Source of the DNA: DATBVX01 sp963695985
GTDB taxonomy: Bacteria; Pseudomonadota; Gammaproteobacteria; Steroidobacterales; Steroidobacteraceae
Length of the DNA: 64,000 bases
NCBI GenBank assembly: GCA_963695985.1
Contig: CAVOIC010000006.1
Location: 62,001-126,000 of the forward strand
Direction of reading: 5' to 3'
The first letter of the stretch is position 1; every line of letters starts with the position of its first letter. The translations under genes were made by a program, and so were the position numbers. Of this stretch, positions 26,874-35,440 are shown piece by piece. Below the pieces are notes generated by a model. It was given only the letters and a program-made list of their open reading frames with translations, was not told where the DNA came from and searched no databases.

Positions 26874-28025
26874 CTAGCTCTTGCGAAGCGCTCCGATGGC
26901 CTGCGCCCGGCGTATACGCTGTTCATGCAGATCTGGCATCTCCTCCGCCGTGCGCCCGGCCGGGGGTGTGAACTGGCCCCGACGATAAAGCTCACGAAAC
27001 ACCTCTTTGACCGGCCCCATCTTGTCGGCCAGCGTGCGCGGCGGATGCCCCGACGGGAACTGGTTGGGCGGGTAGATCGGGCGTTCGTAGATCTGGCGAA
27101 AGCCCTCGGTGCGCACGTCGATCCAGCAATTGTGATTGCAGCGTGAACGATGTTCACGCAGGGCTTCAATGTCGATCGGCGCGCCCAGGACCTGCTCCTG
27201 AGGATAAGCCGCCTCGCGAATGATCATTCCTGTGTAGTCGATCGCGAATGACATGCCCGGGCAAAAGGCTTTGGGATAGTAGGCGTAGTCGACCGTGCCC
27301 CAATTGGAGCCGAGGAGATAGCACATGTTGTCATGTGCGCGGGCACGGCGCGAAAAACGCCAGTAATCCCACGGCTCGCTAACCCCTTCAACCTCCTGCA
27401 AGGCGGTCGGGTGGCATATCACCTCGCACCCGTTGAAACTGAGCGCGCGCGAGACTTCTGGAGTGCACCCGTCGTGGCACGTCATGGTTCCAAGCTTGCC
27501 GATCTCTGTGTCGACTACGGGAAACAAGTTACGGATATCCGCTCCAAAGACCTCTCGATATTCATCGAGAATATCGTGCGGGCTGGTGCCGAGACCGATC
27601 GAGGCCGGAATGTGCCACTTGTGATAGCGCAGAACGACTTTTCCTGTGGGCCCGATGATGAACGCCGTGTTGAACCACCGGTCGGGAAACTGCGGCACCT
27701 TCTCCACGATGCCGCCGCCGGCAATATAGAGGTTGTACTCGCGCGCCTTCTCGCCCAACCGCTGCATCTCGGGTCCGTCGAGCTCGATTGCTTTCTTCAT
27801 GAAGCTGTCGATGCCGTGCTCGCCCCTGCCCGGTGTTGTGACCCCCTGCAGAAAATATTCGGGCAGGACGACCAGGCGGGCAGGCAGTTCCCAGAAATAG
27901 CCGACGCCGAAGTCAATTAGATTGCAGACGCGCTCGAGATTCTGACGAATGCCATCTCGATCCTCGGCCACGATGACATGAGGCTGAATGACGAGCGCGG
28001 TGTACTTTTCGATTCTAGGTGCCAC
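26874..28025 (-). CDS. nitrilase-superfamily carbon-nitrogen hydrolase (module copy B)
   Basis: A 383-residue hydrolase starting with GTG at 28025. The nitrilase triad is complete: Glu56 in VLPEYFLQG, Lys136 in RYHKWHIP and Cys183 in MTCHDGCTPEVSRAL. Compared with ordinary 260-300-residue amidases it carries a C-terminal extension of about 80 residues (WIDVRTEGFRQIYERPIYPP onward) shared with copy A. It should hydrolyse an amide or nitrile C-N bond in the cytoplasm. The gene lies 40 bases after the desaturase-like gene, so the two are co-transcribed. Confidence 0.86.
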   Translation of the reverse strand: MAPRIEKYTALVIQPHVIVAEDRDGIRQNLERVCNLIDFGVGYFWELPARLVVLPEYFLQGVTTPGRGEHGIDSFMKKAIELDGPEMQRLGEKAREYNLYIAGGGIVEKVPQFPDRWFNTAFIIGPTGKVVLRYHKWHIPASIGLGTSPHDILDEYREVFGADIRNLFPVVDTEIGKLGTMTCHDGCTPEVSRALSFNGCEVICHPTALQEVEGVSEPWDYWRFSRRARAHDNMCYLLGSNWGTVDYAYYPKAFCPGMSFAIDYTGMIIREAAYPQEQVLGAPIDIEALREHRSRCNHNCWIDVRTEGFRQIYERPIYPPNQFPSGHPPRTLADKMGPVKEVFRELYRRGQFTPPAGRTAEEMPDLHEQRIRRAQAIGALRKS

Positions 28026-28065
28026 GTTAGTATCTCCAAAGTGCTGCTGTCCTTTGACTGTGGGC

Positions 28066-29643
28066 CTACAGATCCGATGATTCCTTCAATCCGAGATCCT
28101 CGAGAATCACGTTGGCCGTAATCGTCCCCATGGCCGAGATCCCTCCGCCCGGATGGCACGATGGGCCCGCCATGTAGAGCTTTTTTATCGGCGACCGGTA
28201 CTGCGAATACCCTGGAAACGGCCTGAAATAGCCTAGCTGGGCCGCGACGCGCTCGCCTCCGGTCGGCGAGCCTTTGAAAAACGACCGGTTGAGGGCATAG
28301 AGATCTTCCGGAGTATGAATCACATAAGCGAGTATGTTGTCGTCACTCATATTGGTCGTATGCTTGCGCAGCTGATTGAGCAAAGTCCTTCCGAACTCCT
28401 CCTTAACATCGACCCACCTCCTGTTGCGGCTCAGCTCACAGGGTGGAAACGTATCGATGGTCAGGCAATGTCTTCCTTTTGGAGCGCGCGTCGGGTCGCG
28501 CACGGTCCAGCACAGCGAGTGTATGAAGGGTTCCGAAGGCAACTCGCCCATCTCCACTTCCGCAAAGTGTTTCACGACTTCCTTGATAGGTCCGAAGATG
28601 CGGTGGAACGGGGCGGAGCTCATTTGCGCTCCATGCTTGAACTGCGGGGCTTCCTTGACCGCGTAGTGAACCCGGAATATGCCGATGTCTCCGAACTTGA
28701 AATTCTGCACCATGCGGCGGAACGTTGCGTCCAGGTGTCGGCTGTCGATCAACTGAAGAAATGTCTGTTTGGGATCGAGCGCCGTGACCACGGCACGCCG
28801 ACCGAGGATCTCCGTTCCATCTTCGAGGCGCACGCCTTTGCATTCGCCGTCGGCGATGATGAATTGGCCGATCGTTGAGCTCGTGAGTACTTTGCCGCCG
28901 TGGTGCTCGATCAGACGCCGGCAGGCCAGCGGCAATTCCATGCTGCCGCCTTCCGGAATCGCCTGGCCGTAGTAATGGACCGCCGGTACCATGATGTAGA
29001 AGGTCGCGCCCATGCCTTCATGGTCCGGCTTCACGTGCGGACCCATGGCCCAACCGTGCACGAACGCCTGCACGTAGATGCTCTCGAAGTTCTCCTCGAC
29101 AAAGGCCCGTGTGCTCAGGCTGTACTCCCGCAGGCGTCTGAGGCCCTCTTCGCTTTTCTCCATTGCCATGGCCTGCATGCTGGGAGGCAGCGGCGGCGAG
29201 AAGAAATTCTTGATGAAGCCGTCTTTGATCTCAACGAATTCCTCTGCGATCTCACGATAACGCTGCGCGTCATTCTTCGAGTATTGCGCGATACTGTCGC
29301 ACGTCTTGTCCAGGCTCTTGAACAGGATGATGCCGGGACCTTCCGCCATCGGGTGCCCGGTAATTACGTCCTGGGACCAGAGATATTTCAGTCCGAACTT
29401 CTCGAGCTGCGGGCGCAGCGTATTGACGTAGTCGGGATTCACTTGGCACCAGATATGCGAAGCGCCGAACAGATCGTGCTTGAAACCCGGCAGGGTAATC
29501 TCACGCGTGACGGCACCGCCGCCGATCCATTCATTGCGCTCCACGACAATGGTCTTGAGTCCGTGCAGTGTCAGGAATGCAGCGCAGACGAGCCCATTGT
29601 GTCCGCCACCCGCGATGACTACATCACAATCTGCCATGGCCAT
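28066..29643 (-). CDS. phytoene-desaturase-like FAD/NAD(P) oxidoreductase (module copy B)
   Basis: A 525-residue flavoprotein with a GAGGAAG ribosome site before the ATG at 29643. The N-terminal fold reads CDVVIAGGGHNGLVCAAFL, followed by GGGAVTREITLPGFKHDLFG; the C-terminal FAD motif is YMAGPSCHPGGGISAMGT. It belongs to COG1233 (CrtI/PYROXD2). Copy A at 15540-17120 is clearly homologous. It sits between the ThDP enzyme (49 bases upstream) and the nitrilase (40 bases downstream), which implies one operon. The reaction is unknown; oxidation of an amine or amide intermediate handled by the nitrilase is possible. Confidence 0.85.
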   Translation of the reverse strand: MAMADCDVVIAGGGHNGLVCAAFLTLHGLKTIVVERNEWIGGGAVTREITLPGFKHDLFGASHIWCQVNPDYVNTLRPQLEKFGLKYLWSQDVITGHPMAEGPGIILFKSLDKTCDSIAQYSKNDAQRYREIAEEFVEIKDGFIKNFFSPPLPPSMQAMAMEKSEEGLRRLREYSLSTRAFVEENFESIYVQAFVHGWAMGPHVKPDHEGMGATFYIMVPAVHYYGQAIPEGGSMELPLACRRLIEHHGGKVLTSSTIGQFIIADGECKGVRLEDGTEILGRRAVVTALDPKQTFLQLIDSRHLDATFRRMVQNFKFGDIGIFRVHYAVKEAPQFKHGAQMSSAPFHRIFGPIKEVVKHFAEVEMGELPSEPFIHSLCWTVRDPTRAPKGRHCLTIDTFPPCELSRNRRWVDVKEEFGRTLLNQLRKHTTNMSDDNILAYVIHTPEDLYALNRSFFKGSPTGGERVAAQLGYFRPFPGYSQYRSPIKKLYMAGPSCHPGGGISAMGTITANVILEDLGLKESSDL

Positions 29644-29692
29644 GTTCGCTTCCTCATCTTGAGACTCGACCCTGTCGTGCCCTTTGATAACC

Positions 29693-31324
29693 TCATCTGC
29701 ATCGTGGCAGCGCGATGTACTGCCAAGGATTGGGCATTTCTCCGAGCGGCATTTCGATCAGTGCCGGACCCCGCTGATCGAATGCATCGCGTAGAGAGTT
29801 GGCGAGCTGCCCAGCTGTTTCGCATCGATACCCGGCAGCGCCGAAGCTTTCCGCAAGCTGGACGAAGTCCGGATTGGTCAGGTCAGATCCGATAACGCGC
29901 CCCTCGAATCTTTCCATCTGATCCCGCTTGACGTTTGCATATGAGTTGTTGTTAAAGACAACAACCACCAAGTTCAGCCCATAACGGGCCGCCGTTGCCA
30001 TCTCCTGCACGGCATACATGAAACCCCCGTCGCCGCCCAGCGCAACGACTTTCTTGTCGGGATTTCCGATCTGCGCGCCAAGTGCGGTTGCGTAGCCGTA
30101 GCCAAGGTTGCCTTGATAACCGCTAGAAATGAAATGGCGCGCTGCATAGACCGGGAACGCGTACCAGGAAGCGAATCCGACCTGCGTTATCTCATCGACC
30201 AGAAAACCATCCTCCGGCAACTCGTGACGGATTACGTCGAGGATTTCGAGAATGGGCCCGATTGTTCGCTGCATTTCGGCGCGCATTGCGGATTTCAAGG
30301 CGCGCAATTCTTGCACGCGCGAGGGCCTTCGAATGCTGTGCGTGCTGACCGCCGAAATCAGTTGCTTCAAGGCGGTTCGTGCATCCGCATGGATTCCGAC
30401 CGCAGGCAGCGCGATCCGATCGATCTCAGCAGGGTCGATGTCTACCCGGATGATTGGCAGGCGGTCGCCGCAGCCCCAGTACATCAAAGGAAGCTTCAAC
30501 CGAGTTCCCACCGCGAGCACGGCATCCGATTCCGCCCAAAGGCGATGGCCCGCGGGGTAAGACATGCTTAAAGCATGTCGGTCGTCCACGATGCCCCTGG
30601 AGTTCCAGAAGGAGACGACCGGCGCCTGCAGTAATTGCGCCAATTCGAGCAGTTCCACGCTTGCGTCGATGGCTCCGCCGCCGATCATGATCATGGGTCG
30701 TCGGGCCTTACCAAGTATCGCAGCAGCCCGTTGGATCAGGTCCGGATCGGCCGAACGAGGCGGGGGAATTTGACACGGCCCGGACAATTCCACGTCGCAT
30801 CGGAGCTCCATGATGTCCGGCGACATTTCCAGTGCAACCGGTCTGGGACGCCCGGACTGCAGATTGCAGAACGCTTCGTTGACGAGCTGGGGAGCAACCG
30901 ATGGGTGCGGGATGCGCTCGGCCCATTTGGTCAAGCGCTGCAATATTCCCAATTGATCCGGGATTTCGTGCAGATAACCGAGCCCGCGCCCGATTCCAGC
31001 GGACGGAATCTGGCCTGCGACGCATAAGACCGGCGTGTTTGCGCCATAGGCGGTTGCCAGTGCCGCAGTCGTGTTCAGAACGCCTGGCCCGGGCACGACG
31101 CAGTAGACGCCGACCTTCCCCGTGGACCGCGCATACCCGTATGCCATGTACGCAGCGCCCTGCTCGTGCCTGGAATTGAAAAGCGCAAGCGCACTGCCCT
31201 CCTTTTGCACGGCGTCAAAGAATTCATAGGTCTGTCCTCCGGGCAGGCCGAAAATCGTATCGACGCCGTTAATCAGCAGAGACTTGACCAGCGCCTCACC
31301 GCCCGAAAGATGTGCCATGGCCAC
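29693..31324 (-). CDS. thiamine pyrophosphate enzyme, acetolactate synthase-like (module copy B)
   Basis: A 543-residue ThDP enzyme. The start may be GTG 31324 or ATG 31318; neither has a well-spaced ribosome site. The PYR domain shows FGLPGGQTYEFFDAV and the activating Glu in SRHEQGAAYMAYGYAR, and the PP domain has GDGGFMYAVQ and NNNSYANVKRDQ. It is homologous to the enzyme at 7561-9207 and to the relic at 58846-59237. It is the first gene of the copy B operon, with a palindrome 20 bases upstream. Decarboxylation or C-C lyase/ligase activity on a 2-oxo acid is the family expectation; the substrate is unknown. Confidence 0.86.
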   Translation of the reverse strand: MAMAHLSGGEALVKSLLINGVDTIFGLPGGQTYEFFDAVQKEGSALALFNSRHEQGAAYMAYGYARSTGKVGVYCVVPGPGVLNTTAALATAYGANTPVLCVAGQIPSAGIGRGLGYLHEIPDQLGILQRLTKWAERIPHPSVAPQLVNEAFCNLQSGRPRPVALEMSPDIMELRCDVELSGPCQIPPPRSADPDLIQRAAAILGKARRPMIMIGGGAIDASVELLELAQLLQAPVVSFWNSRGIVDDRHALSMSYPAGHRLWAESDAVLAVGTRLKLPLMYWGCGDRLPIIRVDIDPAEIDRIALPAVGIHADARTALKQLISAVSTHSIRRPSRVQELRALKSAMRAEMQRTIGPILEILDVIRHELPEDGFLVDEITQVGFASWYAFPVYAARHFISSGYQGNLGYGYATALGAQIGNPDKKVVALGGDGGFMYAVQEMATAARYGLNLVVVVFNNNSYANVKRDQMERFEGRVIGSDLTNPDFVQLAESFGAAGYRCETAGQLANSLRDAFDQRGPALIEMPLGEMPNPWQYIALPRCR

Positions 31325-31344
31325 CTGACATGTTGAATCTTCAT

Positions 31345-31360
31345 GCTGATCTTGATCAGC
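31345..31360. promoter_or_regulatory. 16-bp palindrome upstream of the ThDP operon
   Basis: GCTGATCTTGATCAGC: two perfect 7-base arms around TT, 21-36 bases upstream of the GTG of the ThDP gene. The position suits an operator over the promoter of module copy B. No regulator gene is adjacent. Confidence 0.4.
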
Positions 31361-31561
31361 GACCGTCGACGGCGGCGCGGCGGGTCCTTAAATTCTCCTA
31401 CGCGGCCCGGAGCCTGAATCCGCTCAGCGGAACAATATCTCTTTGTCCGCGATTCGGTGTTGAGTAGTTGTAATGGAGTGCATTAGTTTGCCTCAGAGCT
31501 TTGTCGAGACGTTGGCCAGCGCAGTATCTACCGTTCGCTGCAGACAGTGGCAACAGCAAGC

Positions 31562-32878
31562 TTATCGCGAGGTTCGCGTAGCGCGCTCTCCCTGACTTTC
31601 AACTGATGGCCGCCTCTTGACGAGCACCCAATTTAGGAACGCGATTGCTATCGTAATAGCGATCGGCGCAGCCTCCCGCGCCTCGAGTTGCAGCAGCAGC
31701 AGCGCAGAGAGACCAACTCCCAGGATTGCCAGGACACGGCCGCCCGGCACTCTCACCGCTGCGGCCTGCGGTTGACGTGCGCGTAGCCGCGGCAGCGATG
31801 CACAGACGGCACCGGCGAAGATCGTCATGGAGCCGCCAGTCACCGCCAGTGCCCACTTGAATGTGCCGGAAACGCCGAGAAGTACGATGAGGGCGGCGAT
31901 AATCATCGTTGCGATCACCGGCGCGCCGCTGCGACGTTGGACGCGAGCGAAGAACTTAGGCAGGTCACCGCGCTCGCCGAGCGCGGCAAGTAACCGGGGC
32001 ACGGCGAGCACGGTCGCTGATATAGCACCGCTCGTTGAGATCAGTGCGGCCACGGCAACCAGCGTAGCGCCCCAAGGACCGAGCACGACCGCTGCGGCGG
32101 CGGCAAGCGGTCGGTCCGTGACGCTCGTGGCATCGAGCGCGGTAGCAGTCACCGACTGGATCAATACGTTAACGATGACGCACACCGCCAGACTGGCAGC
32201 CAGTGCAAATGGCACGGCGCGGCCGGGCTCCTTCACCTCGCCTGTCGCCGCGAGAGCGTTCTCGAATCCTCCGAAGTTGAAGACGGCCAACAGGACAGCG
32301 CTGAACCAGACGCTCGCTCCAGGCGTCGGGAGTGCTGCCGTCTCTACGTGCCCCGTCGGGTGATGCGTGTACAGGAGGCCGGCGACGATCAGGAGTATCA
32401 GCGGCGAAAGCTTGGCAACCACGAGGACACTGCTAAGGCTCTTTCCTGCTCTTGCGCCGAACAAATTCGCAACAACCGGCAGCGCAATGACACCGATGAT
32501 CACCGCGACGCGCGAGGTCCCTGAACCCATCGAGGGCTCGAAGCCCGCGAGATAACTGACAAACAGGTTCGCCTGTGCTGCCGCTGCCGCCATAGGCGTG
32601 AGTGCCGTGAACCACGCCACCTGGATACCGAGGAACCGACCAAACGCCGTCCGGACGTAGAGGTACGGCCCGCCCGATTTGGAGAACTGCGAGCCGACCT
32701 CGACGAAGCAGGCAACGATGACGCCGATGGTGAGCCCAGCCAGCACGCATGCCAGGGGGCTGGCCGGCCCCAGGAGCCGCAATAGCTCTCCGGGCACGCC
32801 AAATATCCCGCTGCCGATGATGCTGTTGATCATCAGTCCGGTGAGGGCCCATCGTCCGATAGAACGCCTAAGCTGCAT
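31562..32878 (-). CDS. APC family amino acid permease
   Basis: A 438-residue inner-membrane transporter with about twelve hydrophobic segments. The first helix reads INSIIGSGIFGVPGELLRLL, the glycine-rich GSGIFG substrate-binding motif of the amino acid-polyamine-cation superfamily. The closest recognisable group is the arginine/agmatine-like and YjeH-type permeases; the substrate cannot be settled. It stands on the minus strand between module copy B and an isochorismatase-like hydrolase, with gaps of 237 and 172 bases, so it may be transcribed alone. An amide or amine substrate for the neighbours is a plausible cargo. Confidence 0.85.
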   Translation of the reverse strand: MQLRRSIGRWALTGLMINSIIGSGIFGVPGELLRLLGPASPLACVLAGLTIGVIVACFVEVGSQFSKSGGPYLYVRTAFGRFLGIQVAWFTALTPMAAAAAQANLFVSYLAGFEPSMGSGTSRVAVIIGVIALPVVANLFGARAGKSLSSVLVVAKLSPLILLIVAGLLYTHHPTGHVETAALPTPGASVWFSAVLLAVFNFGGFENALAATGEVKEPGRAVPFALAASLAVCVIVNVLIQSVTATALDATSVTDRPLAAAAAVVLGPWGATLVAVAALISTSGAISATVLAVPRLLAALGERGDLPKFFARVQRRSGAPVIATMIIAALIVLLGVSGTFKWALAVTGGSMTIFAGAVCASLPRLRARQPQAAAVRVPGGRVLAILGVGLSALLLLQLEAREAAPIAITIAIAFLNWVLVKRRPSVESQGERATRTSR

Positions 32879-33050
32879 GACTGCCCAGAACGTTGCCGAG
32901 ATAACGTCTGATCGGCAGTGCCTTCACGAGCATGACTATGGCCACGTCGCTGGCGCGCTTGTCATCCCGGTGATGCAGTACTTCTTGCAGTCGGCCATTT
33001 CACTAGCCGCGGTGAGCCGCGTGATCAACCGGCGCTAGCCGGGTTCGAGC

Positions 33051-33704
33051 TCAACCACTTGCAGAGTTTTCGGACAACGCCACTGGGGATCGGGCGGCGA
33101 TAGAGATTTTTCGGATCATCTCGTCGACCGTCAGTACCTGAGCGAACATACGTCCTAGCGTGGCGCACGTAGCCCTCTTTAGCTCGGCCGCCGAAACGTC
33201 TCCGATATCGGAGTTTGCAGTGCCGTCGCTTAGAAAAAACACTCGAAAATCGCGGACCGTTGCCTCACGCGCAGTAGTTTCGCAGCAAACGTTGGTCGAA
33301 ATGCCCGTGATTATGATGGTGTCGATGCCCCGCGAGCGGAGGATCAGCTCAAGATCAGTGCTGTAGAACGCACCGAAACGCGGTTTGTCGAGAAGAATGT
33401 CGCGCGGATCGACGACCAGCCCTTGGTGCAGCGCCGCTGACTCCGAGCCGTGCATGATTATGCCTTGCTTGACAATTGGGGCGATCTCGCCCAGGACACC
33501 GGTATTCGAGCCGTCTGGGCGGAGGACATGGCTGACATGGATAACCAGAATCCCAGCGGCACGACATGCGGCGGCTACCCGGTTTATCCGCTCCTCTACG
33601 ACCAGTCCCTCCGGAGCTGAGATTGGAGTACCGAAGACGAAGCAGTTCTGCATATCAACGTTCACAAGCGCGGCGCGCTCTGGAACTACCGCGAAGTCAA
33701 CCAT
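33051..33704 (-). CDS. isochorismatase family cysteine hydrolase
   Basis: A 217-residue hydrolase with a TAGGAG site before the ATG at 33704. The catalytic Asp17 is in LVNVDMQNCF, Lys in LDKPRFGAFYSTDLE and Cys in TGISTNVCCETTAREATVRD. The family includes N-carbamoylsarcosine amidase, ureidoacrylate amidohydrolase RutB and nicotinamidase. With the downstream HyuA/HyuB pair (same strand, 40-base gap), removal of a carbamoyl or amide nitrogen is the most coherent role. The N-carbamoyl products of hydantoinases would be natural substrates, but this is inferred. Confidence 0.85.
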   Translation of the reverse strand: MVDFAVVPERAALVNVDMQNCFVFGTPISAPEGLVVEERINRVAAACRAAGILVIHVSHVLRPDGSNTGVLGEIAPIVKQGIIMHGSESAALHQGLVVDPRDILLDKPRFGAFYSTDLELILRSRGIDTIIITGISTNVCCETTAREATVRDFRVFFLSDGTANSDIGDVSAAELKRATCATLGRMFAQVLTVDEMIRKISIAARSPVALSENSASG

Positions 33705-33743
33705 GACTTCTCCTACCGGAACGTCGCAATCATCCCAAGAGAG

Positions 33744-35440
33744 CTATGGTAATCGCAGCGGATGATCATACAAGTCAGTCACGCCGTAGTCGCGCTCAGC
33801 ACTCGCACCGCTTACCTTGCCCTCCCGAAGGTCGCGAGCAAGGGCGTTGCGATCGCGCTCGCGCGGGTCGCCGAATCCACCACCGCCGGCAGCATCCATG
33901 GTGACAATATCGCCCCGCTGCAGCCGTGTCAGTCCATAGGGGTTGCCCGGTCGATCGTTGACCAGAAACTGCGCGCGCGCCCCCGGTTTGCCGCCGAACA
34001 GTCCCACAGGCGGTAGCCGAAAGCGGCCGGATTGCATCGCCAGGTTCACCGCGGACGGTGCATGCGCATCGTTCGGCACCCTGAATACTTCGCGCCGACC
34101 CAGTGCGCCGCGCTGCTTGCCGGCACCGCCGGAATCCGGCAGCAGCTCGCGCCGCTCGATCACCAAGGGGGCATCGCTTTCCAGGATTTCCACCGGCGTG
34201 TTGGCGCCGTTGGCGGGAAAGATGCAACAGCCTTCGCCGTCGCGCATCGCGCCGGCGCCCATCCCGCCGCCCCGGATCAACACCGTGTGAAACGGTTGTC
34301 CGCTGCTGCGTTGGCCGTAGAAGATCTGCATCGTGGCCGGTGTACCGCCGCTTGCGGCCAGCACGCGCTCGGGCAGGGCTCCGGCCAGTGCGCGGTAGAC
34401 GATCTCGGTGAGGAAGTGCCCAATCTGCATCCGCGCGGCCACGGCTGCCGGATGCCTGCAGTTGACGACCGTGCCTTCGGGCGCCACCAGGCGGATCGGG
34501 GCTGCAATGCCATCGTTGTTCGGGATCTCGGGATCGAAAATGCTTTTCACCGCCATGTGCACGTAGGCGTAGGTGAAGTTGTACACAACGTTGCCGCCCC
34601 AGTGGACCTGGGGCGAGGAGCCGGTGAGATCGACTGTGATGTCGCTGTCGGCAATCGACACGGCGCAACGAATTACGATCTCGGGCTCGCCTTCGTTCTG
34701 CTCGATCACACCCTCGGCGTGGTAGGTGCCGGCGGGTGCCCTGGCGATAGCAGCGCGGATACTCTTTTCGCTGCGGCCGATGATCTCCTCGGCCAGATCG
34801 TCGAGATCGTCGAGCGCGTACTCTTCCAGCATGCGCACGATCTGCGCGGCACATACGTGGTTGGCGGCGATCTGCGAGCGGATGTCGCCGTTCACCTGGT
34901 CGGGCGTGCGCACGTTGGCGCGGATCATGTCGAGCAGGCCCTTGTTGAGGTTGCCGGCGTCGTAGAGCTTCACAAACGGAATGAACAAGCCCTCCTCGAA
35001 CACCTCGCGGTTGTCCGAGGTCACGCGTCCGCCGATGTCGGAGTGGTGCAGGATGCAGGCGGTGAATGCGGCCAGCCGCCCCTATGGAAGATCGGGCTCA
35101 TTACGCACACGTCGTTCAGGTGTCCGGCGAGCGCCCATGGATCGTTGGTGATGTAGACATCGCCGGGCGTGAACGCCCCCGGTGGCAAGCCCTGCACCAG
35201 CTTCTTGATGCCCAGGGCCATTGCGCCGGACTGGCCGGGTGTGGCGAGCGTCCCCTGCGCCAGCTCGCGGCCGCGCGAGTCGGTGAACATGCAGGTGTAG
35301 TCGTGCGCGTCGCGCAGCAGGCTCGAGAAGGCCGTGCGCGCGACGGCCGCGTCGGACTCGTCGACGATCGAGATCAGCCGCCGCCACAGGATCTCGAGGG
35401 TGATCGGGTCGAATTTTCGTGCCATCAGCGCCTCACTCAT
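33744..35440 (-). pseudogene. hyuB: hydantoinase/oxoprolinase B subunit (HyuB), one frameshift
   Basis: Start at 35440, overlapping the hyuA stop (ATGA). The first part (FDPITLEILWRRLISIVDES to VMSPIFHRG) and second part (LAAFTACILHHSDIGGRVTS onward) are typical HyuB sequence but in different frames; one base is missing between about 35072 and 35084 in a G/C run. The second part reads open from 35024 to 33744, ending after GGGGFGDPRERDR. Restored, it is about 565 residues, the usual family length. HyuA/HyuB complexes perform ATP-dependent opening of hydantoins, 5-oxoproline, caprolactam and related rings, or carboxylations. Since nothing else is degraded, a sequencing error is quite possible. 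Confidence 0.8.

Noticed and set aside
32930..33038. Short plus-strand segment ending IPVMQYFLQSAISLAAVSRV, resembling the end of a membrane protein
   Set aside because: Only about 35 residues, no start of its own and no identifiable family; may be a gene remnant but not supportable.
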